Source: Anaerolineaceae bacterium (GTDB taxonomy: Bacteria > Chloroflexota > Anaerolineae > Anaerolineales > Villigracilaceae). Taken from it: a stretch of DNA of 7,480 nt. The notes under the pieces are model-generated. The model saw only the letters and a list, made by a program, of their open reading frames with translations, was not told the origin of the DNA and made no database searches. Positions 1 to 7,095 of this stretch are shown here, piece after piece. The translations under genes were made by a program, and so were the position numbers. Within the stretch, counting starts at the first letter, position 1, and each line of letters begins with the position of its first letter. The stretch is from the NCBI GenBank assembly GCA_009885445.1, contig VFKQ01000125.1:1-7480 (forward strand), read 5' to 3'.

Positions 1-3000
1 AGAATCAGCCCGAAGCGTGGATAAAGACTCTCGTCTGGCTCGCCGGTGAGGGCTGGGAAGGAGTCGCGCGGCGCTTGATTCAATTGCTCGAGGGGCATCC
101 AAATGTCCAATCCGAATCGCTGACCGAACTACAACTCTATCTTGATTTGATGCGGCATCACCTGCAATCCATGCGGCGCGGTTTGGATATATTCGCGCCG
201 TGGCTAAGCCGCCTTGAGGAAGTCCCCGCGCCTTTTATCGACACGCCCGCCTGGCAGGAATTTCGTGACAGCCTGCCAATTGAATTGCCGCGGCTGGGGC
301 ATGCTGCCGAAGCGTATGAGCACATCAAAATTTCATTGAACCGCTTAAAGACGCAGGCACAGGATGAAGCGGCGCGTGAGTGGTGCCAAAAACTGGATGA
401 CGATTTATCGGCGGCGCGCTTGACGGTAACGCCGCTCATCATCGGTTTTCACGACCTCGCCGAGCAGGCGAACACGGCAGTAAGCAACATGGATTTCCGC
501 TTTCTGTTCAGTGAGCGTCGACAGGTATTTCATATCGGTTACAACGCCAGCACCCAACGGCTCGATCCGAGTTTCTACGATTTATTGGCGTCCGAAGCTC
601 GGGTTGCCAGCTTGATAGCGATTGCCAAAGGCGATGTGCCGCACAGTCACTGGCAACATCTCGGGCGGCCGGTGACGAGGGTGAACGGCAAGCAGGTTCT
701 GCTCTCATGGAGCGGCACCATGTTCGAATATCTTATGCCAACTTTGTTCACCAGAAATTATGCTGGCACGTTTCTCTCGGATAGCTGTTATGTGGCGCTC
801 GAAGCGCAGATGAGTTATGCGCAGGAAAAAGATGTTCCCTGGGGAATTTCAGAATCTGGTTACCACGCCTTCGATACTGATTCGAACTATCAGTATATGG
901 CATTTGGCGTGCCTGCCCTGGGTTACAAACGCGATCTGCCCAATGACCTGGTGATCACGCCGTATGCCTCGCTAATCGGGCTTTCACTCAATCCGCAAGC
1001 GGTGTTGAAAAATATGGCGCATCTTGAGAAATTGAAGATGCTCGGGCGCTTTGGTTTTTACGAATCGCTTGATTACACCAAGACGCGCCTGCCCGCCGGA
1101 CTAACACATGCTGTGGTGAAATCGTATATGGCACATCATCAGGGCATGATTCTGATGGCGGTTTGCAATTATCTTTTAAACGATGTGATGGTTGAGCGCT
1201 TTCACGCCGATGAGCGCATCCAAAGTGTGGAACTATTATTGCAGGAAAAGATTCCACTAAACCCGCCCATTGAATATCCGCATCTCGATGAACCAGCGGA
1301 TTTGCCCGAGGGGCCGCGTTCGGTCAACAGCGCACCGTGGCGCGTGCCGGTGGATGGTCCCCTCCCGCAAGTGCATGTGCTTTCACACGGCGACACGAGT
1401 GTGCTCATCACCAGCGCAGGGAGCGGATTCAGTCAATGGCGCGAATTCGCATTGACTCGCTGGCACGCAGACACGACTCTCGATCAGTGGGGCACGTGGA
1501 TCTATGTGCAGGATCGCGAGAGCGGTGCGCTTTGGTCTGCCACCTGCCAACCCATTGGAAGCGCACCTGAAAACCAGGAGGTGTTGTTTTATCCGCACAA
1601 GGCCGAGTTTCGCCGCAGGGACAATGACATTTCCCTGCGAACCGAAATTATCGTCGGTACGGACGGCGTCGAAATCCGGCGGGTGACTATCCTGAACGAC
1701 AGCGACCTCCCCCGACGGCTGAAACTGACCAGCTATGGCGAAGTCGTGCTGGCGACTCAGGCCACTGACCGGCGGCATCCAGCCTTCAACAAACTCTTTA
1801 TCGAAAGCGAATATCTTCCCAAAGAAAATTCGCTCTTGTTCCAGCGCCGTCCGCGTTCTGCAGACGAAAAACCTGTCGTGCTGGTCCATGCGTTGGTTGT
1901 CGAAGCCGGGCGCAAAGTGACAGGCGCTCACGAAAGCGACCGCGCCCAGTTTTTGAGCAGGTCACAAACAACCCGCACCCCACTGGTGTTGCACGGCGCA
2001 GGCGCTCGTGTTAACCGCCCCCGTGCCGGCGCTAACGGGACACTCGACCCAATTTTTTCGCTGGCGCAGGAAATAGATCTGAAGCCGCACACCCGCACTC
2101 GCGTCACGTTCCTGACCGCCGCCGCGTCATCGCGTAGTGAAGCGTTGGAGCGTGTGGCCCGTTACCAGTTGCCACGTGAAGTCGGCCGCGCCTTTGACGA
2201 AGCCCGTGCCCCCCGCGAAAGAGAACTGGTCGAAATGGGATTGAACGCCTACAATGTCGAAAACATCCAGCGCCTTCTATCTGCATTGCTCTACCCTGTT
2301 GGGACATTGCGCGCCGCACCGCATATTCTCGCGCAAAACGTGAAGGGACAATCAGACTTATGGGCGTTCGGCATCTCCGGCGATTATCCGATTTTGTTGG
2401 TGCGCGTGCAGGATGGCGAATCGCCTCTCCTGCGCGAAGCCTTGCAGGCTTTCAGTTACTGGCACAGCCGCCATGTCACCATCAATCTGGTGATCATGAA
2501 CGATCAAGATACCGGCTATGCCCTCGATTTGCACAACGCCATTCAGCGTCAGATTCGGCGCATGGGCGCGGAGGCATCGCTGAACCAACGCGATGGTATT
2601 TTCGTTCTGCGCACCGATCAACTGGGACACGCGGATAAAATTTTGTTGGAAACAGTCGCGGGTGTTATTTTGGATGAAAAAGGAGGGACACTTGCCGAAC
2701 ATGCTCAGCGACTCACCTCCCAGCCGATTCCCCTGCCGAGGTTCAGCGCTTCGATCTACCCCGCGCTGGATTCTGCTCCGACGCCCGCACTTTCCCCTCC
2801 AGCCGATTTGCTCATGGACAATTCTCTCGGCGGATTCAGCCGCGACGGACGCGAATACGTGATTCATTTGAAACCAGGTCAACACACGCCGCATCCATGG
2901 ATTAATGTCATCGCCAATCCGCAGTTGGGATTTCTGGTCTCTGAATCTGGAGGCGGCACCACATGGGCGATCAACAGCGGCGAGAATCGGCTGACCCCCT

Positions 3001-5201
3001 GGCGCAATGACCCCGTGTCAGACATGCCCGGCGAAGTGATCTACATCCGCGATGAAGAAAGCGGACTGGTCTGGACGCCCACGCCCATGCCGGCCGGCGC
3101 AGATACCGCGCATGTGATTCGTCACGGCGCGGGCTATTCGATCTTCGAGAGTCAAAGCCATGGCCTAAACCAAAACCTGCGCTTGTTCGTTGCGCCGCAT
3201 GCGCCCGTCAAAATTGCACATCTGCGTTTGCAAAATCTATGGGACCGACCACGGCGCGTTACAGTCACATACTACGCCGAATGGGTGCTCGGCACAACAC
3301 GTGACAAGAGTCAAGCGCACATCATGCCAGAATTTGACCCCGAGAAAAATGCCCTGCTCGCCAGCAATCATTTCAACACTGAGTTTGGCGAACGCGTGGC
3401 ATTTCTGGCGGCCAGCAAAAAACCACATGGCGTCACCACCGACCGCACAGAATTTTTGGGGCGCATGGGCAGTCTGCGCGCGCCCGCGGCGCTGGGCCGC
3501 ATTGGATTGGCCAGCGCAGTCAACGCCGGGCTGGACCCGTGCGCCGCCATCCAACTGCATGTTGATCTGGCGCCCGGCGCGAGCGAAGAAGTGTTTTTCT
3601 TAATTGGCGAAGGAGCCACCCGCAGTGAAAGCCTTGAACTGATTCGGCAGATTCAAGAACGGGGTGAAGTCGAATCCATCTGGCAGGCTGTCGAAAAACA
3701 ATGGGATGAAATCCTGAATTCCGTCACAGTAGAAACACCCGACCCTGCCATGAATCTCATGCTCAACCGTTGGTTGATGTATCAAACGCTTTCCTGCCGC
3801 ATGTGGGGACGCACCGCGCTGTATCAATCCAGCGGCGCGTTTGGATTCCGCGATCAACTTCAAGACTCGCTGGCCTTACTGCACACGCGCCCGGATATTA
3901 CGCGCGCGCAAATTTTGGAAGCGGCGCGGCATCAATTCGAAGCGGGCGACGTGCTCCATTGGTGGAATCCGCCCGCCGGGCGCGGTGTGCGCACGCGCTT
4001 CTCAGATGATTTATTGTGGTTGCCTTATGTGACTGCCGAATACGTAACAACCAGCGGAGACGAATCCATCCTGCTCGAAAAAATTCCATTTCTTAAAGCG
4101 GAACTGCTCAAGCCCGACGAAGCAGAGCGTTATAGTCAAAACGAATCAACGAGTGACACATTCACACTTTATGAACATTGTTGCCGCGCACTTGCGAAAG
4201 GATCAACGGCTGGAATTCACGGATTGCCCTTGATGGGCGGCGGCGATTGGAACGATGGAATGAATCGAGTCGGCCTGCAAGGACGCGGCGAGAGCGTCTG
4301 GCTCGGCTGGTTTCTCTACACTACCCTCACGAAATTTGCGCCTCTTGTCGCGCGGATGGCGGGTGACCCTGCGCCATATTTTGAACAAGCTGAAAAATTA
4401 TCCCAGGCGCTCGAAACCCACGCCTGGGACGGAGACTGGTATCTGCGCGCCTTTTACGATGACGGCTCACGCTTAGGCTCACAAAAAAACAATGAATGTC
4501 AGATCGATTCAATCGCTCAATCGTGGGCCGTCTTATCCGGCGCAGCGGATCCGGCGCGGGCGGCACAGGCAATGGAATCAGTGAATAGTCGTCTGGTGAA
4601 ACAGGCCGATCAATTGATATTGTTGTTAACTCCGCCATTCGACAAATCCGCGCGTGACCCGGGATACATCAAAGGCTACCTGCCCGGCGTGCGCGAAAAC
4701 GGCGGACAATATACCCATGCCGCCATTTGGACTGCCTGGGCGTTTGCCAAACTCGGGCAGGGCGAGCGCGCCGCAGAGTTGTTCCACATGTTGAATCCCA
4801 TCAGCCACGCGGATACGCCGGAAAAAGTTGCGCGCTATAAAGTGGAACCTTATGTGATTGCCGCGGATGTTTACGGCGTACCCCCGCACACTGGCCGCGG
4901 CGGTTGGACGTGGTACACCGGCGCCTCTGGCTGGATGTACCGCCTGGGCATCGAAGCGATTCTGGGAATCACGAAATCAGGAAACATGCTCAGTATCAAC
5001 CCATGCATCCCCCGCGCCTGGCAGGGATTCAAAGTGGATTACCGCTTCGGAAAGACCCACTACAAGATTCAAGTGGAAAATGCGAATGGAATTAATCAGG
5101 GAATCCAGCAAGTATTGCTGGATGGAAAATCTTTGCCCGATAATCTGATTCCCCTGATGGATGATGGTCAATCACATGAGCTGCGCGTCGTGATGGGATG
5201 A
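1..5201 (+). CDS. Cyclic beta-1,2-glucan synthase-like protein, C-terminal part (glycoamylase-like + GH94 domains), 5' truncated by window edge
   Basis: The frame is open from position 3 to the TGA at 5199-5201, giving 1732 visible residues. The true start is upstream, because coding continues left of the first possible TTG at 75. Residues 1-160 are a helix-rich linker. From about 163 (MDFRFLF) to 395 lies a glycoamylase-like domain, with WSGTMFEY at 236-243, GISESG at 281-286 and YMAHHQGM at 375-382. From about 455 follow two beta-rich GH94/GT36 N-terminal-type modules, the second near 944-1200 with TPWRNDP at 998-1004. The GH94 (alpha/alpha)6 catalytic part has YQSSGAFGFRDQLQD (1274-1288), GGGDWNDG (1412-1419, the DWND motif holding the family's catalytic acid), GGQYTH (1567-1572) and GGWTWYTGASGW (1633-1644). 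In known synthases of about 2800 residues, a membrane-bound GT84 domain makes beta-1,2-glucan from UDP-glucose, the middle domain cyclises it, and GH94 trims chain length by phosphorolysis. Whether GT84 is present here cannot be seen. The catalytic motifs look intact. A stand-alone GH94 phosphorylase is unlikely given the middle domain. Confidence 0.9.
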   Translation, partial: NQPEAWIKTLVWLAGEGWEGVARRLIQLLEGHPNVQSESLTELQLYLDLMRHHLQSMRRGLDIFAPWLSRLEEVPAPFIDTPAWQEFRDSLPIELPRLGHAAEAYEHIKISLNRLKTQAQDEAAREWCQKLDDDLSAARLTVTPLIIGFHDLAEQANTAVSNMDFRFLFSERRQVFHIGYNASTQRLDPSFYDLLASEARVASLIAIAKGDVPHSHWQHLGRPVTRVNGKQVLLSWSGTMFEYLMPTLFTRNYAGTFLSDSCYVALEAQMSYAQEKDVPWGISESGYHAFDTDSNYQYMAFGVPALGYKRDLPNDLVITPYASLIGLSLNPQAVLKNMAHLEKLKMLGRFGFYESLDYTKTRLPAGLTHAVVKSYMAHHQGMILMAVCNYLLNDVMVERFHADERIQSVELLLQEKIPLNPPIEYPHLDEPADLPEGPRSVNSAPWRVPVDGPLPQVHVLSHGDTSVLITSAGSGFSQWREFALTRWHADTTLDQWGTWIYVQDRESGALWSATCQPIGSAPENQEVLFYPHKAEFRRRDNDISLRTEIIVGTDGVEIRRVTILNDSDLPRRLKLTSYGEVVLATQATDRRHPAFNKLFIESEYLPKENSLLFQRRPRSADEKPVVLVHALVVEAGRKVTGAHESDRAQFLSRSQTTRTPLVLHGAGARVNRPRAGANGTLDPIFSLAQEIDLKPHTRTRVTFLTAAASSRSEALERVARYQLPREVGRAFDEARAPRERELVEMGLNAYNVENIQRLLSALLYPVGTLRAAPHILAQNVKGQSDLWAFGISGDYPILLVRVQDGESPLLREALQAFSYWHSRHVTINLVIMNDQDTGYALDLHNAIQRQIRRMGAEASLNQRDGIFVLRTDQLGHADKILLETVAGVILDEKGGTLAEHAQRLTSQPIPLPRFSASIYPALDSAPTPALSPPADLLMDNSLGGFSRDGREYVIHLKPGQHTPHPWINVIANPQLGFLVSESGGGTTWAINSGENRLTPWRNDPVSDMPGEVIYIRDEESGLVWTPTPMPAGADTAHVIRHGAGYSIFESQSHGLNQNLRLFVAPHAPVKIAHLRLQNLWDRPRRVTVTYYAEWVLGTTRDKSQAHIMPEFDPEKNALLASNHFNTEFGERVAFLAASKKPHGVTTDRTEFLGRMGSLRAPAALGRIGLASAVNAGLDPCAAIQLHVDLAPGASEEVFFLIGEGATRSESLELIRQIQERGEVESIWQAVEKQWDEILNSVTVETPDPAMNLMLNRWLMYQTLSCRMWGRTALYQSSGAFGFRDQLQDSLALLHTRPDITRAQILEAARHQFEAGDVLHWWNPPAGRGVRTRFSDDLLWLPYVTAEYVTTSGDESILLEKIPFLKAELLKPDEAERYSQNESTSDTFTLYEHCCRALAKGSTAGIHGLPLMGGGDWNDGMNRVGLQGRGESVWLGWFLYTTLTKFAPLVARMAGDPAPYFEQAEKLSQALETHAWDGDWYLRAFYDDGSRLGSQKNNECQIDSIAQSWAVLSGAADPARAAQAMESVNSRLVKQADQLILLLTPPFDKSARDPGYIKGYLPGVRENGGQYTHAAIWTAWAFAKLGQGERAAELFHMLNPISHADTPEKVARYKVEPYVIAADVYGVPPHTGRGGWTWYTGASGWMYRLGIEAILGITKSGNMLSINPCIPRAWQGFKVDYRFGKTHYKIQVENANGINQGIQQVLLDGKSLPDNLIPLMDDGQSHELRVVMG

Positions 5202-5427
5202 ATTAAGGCCGATGAGTATGTCCGTTTGCCTCAAGCAGATTTTTAAGCAAGGCCAGGTTTTCCTTGATCTGTTTCTTCATTCGCTTTTCAAGTACGTTCT
5301 CATTCACCTGAAAGAAATTAATTACATTGGCCTGCGTTGATTGGCTAACCTTGGTGCAACCTTCGGCAATCTCAAACGTGTAAGAGGTAACCGAATTTAA
5401 CAGGCCGGAGACAGATTTGAACCCATA

Positions 5428-5434
5428 TTTTTTT
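5428..5434 (-). other. Frameshift site in A7 homopolymer of the SRPBCC remnant
   Basis: The minus strand reads CAC then seven A then TATGGG. Six A would give HKK-YGFKSVSG, joining the two in-family halves. The seventh base shifts the frame into an early stop. A single-base homopolymer difference can be a real mutation or a sequencing or assembly error. It could also be compensated by polymerase slippage. Confidence 0.75.
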
Positions 5435-5612
5435 GTGCGGCTCGTACTCTGTCACCTCATAAGTGCTGAGTACACTGCGCCCCATCAAGTGACCAATACT
5501 CCTGAAGAGCGCGCCAATACTGCCGATATCTTCAAAGAGATTGGCGGTGGCCAATGTCCCGTATTGCCATTGAAAGTCATTTTCAGGCGTACTGACATAA
5601 TCGAAGACCTGC

Positions 5613-5629
5613 CCCACCGGCGCGCTGGC
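5613..5629. other. Junction shared by two oppositely oriented truncated genes (candidate deletion or misassembly breakpoint)
   Basis: These 17 bases (ccaccggcgcgctggc plus one flanking c) are plausible coding sequence for both remnants. On the plus strand they start PTGALA of the desulfhydrase. On the minus strand they encode ASAPV of the SRPBCC protein. In-family sequence of one gene stops on each side where the other begins. The breakpoint therefore lies here, possibly in a short stretch of microhomology. Confidence 0.6.
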
Positions 5630-6128
5630 TTACGCGTTCGCCGTGCAAGAAATTCTGGCGCAAAATGTCAGCGCAGATTGGATTGTCCTCGGCACGCCCT
5701 CGGGCGGCACACACGCGGGACTGGTGCTGGGTCAGCGGTTGTTTAATTTCACGGGCAAGATTCTGGGCGTCAGCATTGACGAACCCGAAGCGGAATTAAA
5801 AAGGCACGTTGCGCAACTTGCATCACAAGCCAGCGAACGCTTCGGCGCGCGGATCAACTTCACCCCTGATGATGTTCTGGCAAACGAAAATTATTGTCAG
5901 GCTGGTTACGGAGTCTTTGGCCCGGGCGAGCGAGAGGCCATTGACGTGTTCGCCCGCTACGAGGACGTCCTGCCCGACCCCGTCTACACGGGCCGCGCGG
6001 CGGCGGGCATGATCGACTTAATCCGCACAGGATTCTTCAAGAAGGATGAAGCCGTTTTGTTCCTGCACACCGGCGGGCAGACGGCGCTGTTTGCGGACAA
6101 GTATGCGGGCGAGCTAATCGACAAATAA
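5613..6128 (+). pseudogene. D-cysteine desulfhydrase / ACC deaminase family PLP enzyme, C-terminal half only
   Basis: In-family sequence begins at PTGALAYAFAVQEILAQN (5613 onward) and runs about 171 residues to the TAA at 6126-6128. Recognisable parts are the glycine-rich PLP-phosphate loop TPSGGTHAGLVLG (about 5694-5732), QAGYGVFGPGEREAID, the DPVYTGRAAAGMIDLI segment and the C-terminal VLFLHTGGQTALFA. Full-length members have roughly 330 residues. The missing first half carries the lysine that forms the Schiff base with PLP, so the product cannot be a normal enzyme. Intact relatives convert D-cysteine to pyruvate, sulfide and ammonia, or open the ring of aminocyclopropane carboxylate. The fragment does not show which. 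The frame is closed upstream by a TAA at 5598-5600, and the only nearby start, GTG at 5643, has no ribosome binding site. The remaining coding sequence has no internal stop, so the loss is recent or an assembly artefact. Confidence 0.85.
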
Positions 6129-6332
6129 ACAATGCGTCGGCGTAACATATTTTGCTCTATAAAATACGACAACTACAATCCACAATATCTGAAATCTGAA
6201 GTAAAACCCCAACCTTCCAGCCCATGGCGGCAACACGAATTAAGTAGCCTTCTTGTACAAATTTCTGATGCATTATTGACGAGAACTAACGCCAGCAGGA
6301 GTAGAATCTAAATTAAGAGAAAGGAGAAAATC
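6129..6332. other. Intergenic region upstream of the two small genes
   Basis: About 200 bases, AT-richer than the flanking genes, with no in-family coding sequence on either strand. It presumably carries the promoter for the 6333 gene. I see only weak candidates: TTGACG at 6276-6281 with TAGAAT at 6302-6307 (spacer 20, longer than the usual 17), and an isolated TATAAAAT at 6158-6165. No hairpin terminator for the preceding remnant is evident. Confidence 0.4.
6321..6326 (+). promoter_or_regulatory. Ribosome binding site for the 6333 gene
   Basis: AAGGAG lies six bases before the ATG at 6333, close to ideal spacing. It fixes the start of the 127-residue protein. Confidence 0.85.
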
Positions 6333-6716
6333 ATGAAGAATATAGCTGGCTTGTGGATTGACCATCGAAATGCGGTAATCGTGTTGGTAAAGAATGGGGA
6401 AGAAGAGTTAAGACGCGTCGAGTCGCATATGGAAAAGCACGTGCGCTTTACGGATGGCTCGTCAGATAGCGGCTCCGGCGAGGATTCGCGAGATCGTAAG
6501 TTTGGCAATCACCTAAATAAATATTATGATGAGCTGATTGACGCTTTTCACAACGCAGACTCGCTTCTAATTTTTGGCCCTGGCGAAGCAAAGGCCGAGT
6601 TAGCCAAACGAATGGAGCAAAAGAATGTCAAAACCGATGTGCTTGCCATGGAGACCGCCGACAAAATGACCGACCCACAGATATTGGCAAAAGTTCGCAA
6701 GCACTTCAACCTTTAG
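6333..6716 (+). CDS. Conserved hypothetical protein resembling a stand-alone Pelota/eRF1 middle domain
   Basis: A 127-residue soluble protein without signal peptide or membrane segment. It opens with a beta-strand pattern, AGLWIDHRNAVIVLV (5-19) followed by EEELRRVESH (23-32). A low-complexity Ser/Gly/Asp linker occupies 40-54. A helix (KYYDELIDAF, 63-72) leads into LLIFGPGEAKAEL (78-90), and the C-terminal part ends METADKMTDPQILAKVRKHF (106-125). The order 'beta strands, linker, helix, hydrophobic strand, GPG-x-x-K' recalls domain 2 of Pelota/eRF1 and its bacterial relatives. That is an inference from pattern only. Such proteins with ADKMTD-type C-termini are widespread hypotheticals, and I know no demonstrated function. 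The ATG is supported by AAGGAG at 6321-6326. A DUF5661 gene follows 44 bases downstream on the same strand with no terminator between, so co-transcription is likely. Confidence 0.85.
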   Translation: MKNIAGLWIDHRNAVIVLVKNGEEELRRVESHMEKHVRFTDGSSDSGSGEDSRDRKFGNHLNKYYDELIDAFHNADSLLIFGPGEAKAELAKRMEQKNVKTDVLAMETADKMTDPQILAKVRKHFNL

Positions 6717-6744
6717 AAGCCGCCAACCAAAGATATCCATTAAG

Positions 6745-6750
6745 AAAAGG
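6745..6750 (+). promoter_or_regulatory. Ribosome binding site for the 6761 gene
   Basis: AAAAGG ends ten bases before the ATG at 6761, a weaker and slightly distant Shine-Dalgarno. It nevertheless supports this start, since the following residues are in family. Confidence 0.55.
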
Positions 6751-6760
6751 TAAAAATAAC

Positions 6761-7024
6761 ATGAACACCCAACGAAAAATCACAATGGGAGAAGCTCGTG
6801 AGATCGGCGCCCAACTAAAAATCAATTGGACAAAAATTGACCCCGGGCAGTTCCGGCGCGGACTGGAAGTGGAACTCGAACATGGCGCCCGAGACCCTGA
6901 GACTAATGTGACTGGCGATAATCTGGTACGCACCGGGAAAATCGCCTGGGCGCACCTGAAAGAAATTGGGGACTACTACACCCGCTTGGACAAGATGGAG
7001 GCCGAGGCAGAGTCGCAGGGGTAA
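6761..7024 (+). CDS. DUF5661 family protein
   Basis: An 87-residue protein covering the whole small domain I associate with DUF5661. It begins with a helix MGEAREIGAQLKINW (9-23), then IDPGQFRRGLEVELEHG (26-42) and RDPETNVTGDNLVRTGKIAWAHL in two parts (44-66). It ends in the DYYTRLDKME segment (71-80). Charged and histidine residues (E38, E40, H41, H65, D71, R75) sit in the most family-like stretches. The family has no established function that I know of. It is small, soluble, probably all-helical and without a signal peptide. It lies 44 bases after the Pelota-like gene in the same direction and ends just before a strong terminator, so the two small genes probably form one short transcript. 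The family call comes from remembered consensus and is fairly secure. Confidence 0.85.
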   Translation: MNTQRKITMGEAREIGAQLKINWTKIDPGQFRRGLEVELEHGARDPETNVTGDNLVRTGKIAWAHLKEIGDYYTRLDKMEAEAESQG

Positions 7025-7034
7025 ATATTCTGTA

Positions 7035-7074
7035 AAAAAACAGCCGCTCCACAATTGTGGAGCGGCTGTTTTTT
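7035..7074. terminator. Bidirectional intrinsic terminator (perfect 40-bp palindrome)
   Basis: A perfect inverted repeat centred between 7054 and 7055. A6 on the left and T6 on the right enclose the arms CAGCCGCTCCACAA and TTGTGGAGCGGCTG. As RNA it forms a GC-rich stem with a very short loop, followed by a U run in both directions (T7 on minus if A7034 is counted). It lies between the convergent DUF5661 gene (stop 7022-7024) and DUF35 gene (stop 7096-7098), and so serves both. Confidence 0.95.
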
Positions 7075-7095
7075 AAGAACCATCTATATTGCTGG

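Larger units (their letters stand above)
5203..5629 (-). pseudogene. SRPBCC (START-like/polyketide cyclase-like) family protein remnant, 5' truncated and frameshifted
   Basis: Read on the minus strand from 5629, the first part gives ASAPVGQVFDYVSTPEND, then a segment ending STYEVTEYEPHKK. This is the typical N-terminal half of a small SRPBCC protein, a family of helix-grip proteins that bind hydrophobic ligands. At an A7 run (T7 on plus, 5428-5434) the frame is lost and would stop at 5372. In the next frame the match resumes as YGFKSVSG, SYTFEIAEG and a C-terminal helix (KQIKENLALLKNLLEA), ending at the TAA at 5203-5205. Removing one A restores a continuous protein of about 142 residues, close to the family's usual 150. 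The N-terminus is also gone: a TAA lies directly upstream at 5630-5632 and no ATG with a ribosome binding site exists. The remnant abuts the desulfhydrase remnant head to head. Family assignment is from remembered consensus. The specific ligand is unknown. Confidence 0.8.

Noticed and set aside
1383..1931. 182-codon minus-strand open frame inside the giant gene
   Set aside because: Antisense to well-conserved GH94-region coding sequence, with no recognisable family and no ribosome binding site; a shadow.
2358..2894. 178-codon minus-strand open frame inside the giant gene
   Set aside because: Antisense to the coding strand in a GC-rich gene; composition and lack of motifs mark it as a shadow.
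3190..3603. 137-codon plus-strand open frame in another frame of the giant gene
   Set aside because: Overlaps in-family GH94 sequence and has no family resemblance of its own.
5202..5640. Insertion sequence or attachment-site scar as cause of the gene truncations
   Set aside because: No terminal inverted repeats, target duplications, transposase fragments or tRNA end are visible around the junction.
5417..5746. 109-codon plus-strand open frame across the SRPBCC/desulfhydrase junction
   Set aside because: It runs antisense to the SRPBCC remnant and then out of frame through the desulfhydrase remnant; no independent support.
5643..6128. Desulfhydrase fragment as an intact 161-residue gene starting at GTG 5643
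   Set aside because: No Shine-Dalgarno precedes the GTG, in-family residues continue upstream of it, and the PLP-lysine half is absent; better called a truncated remnant.
6276..6307. Sigma70-type promoter TTGACG / TAGAAT before the 6333 gene
   Set aside because: The 20-base spacer is too long for a confident call; kept only as a weak candidate in the intergenic entry.
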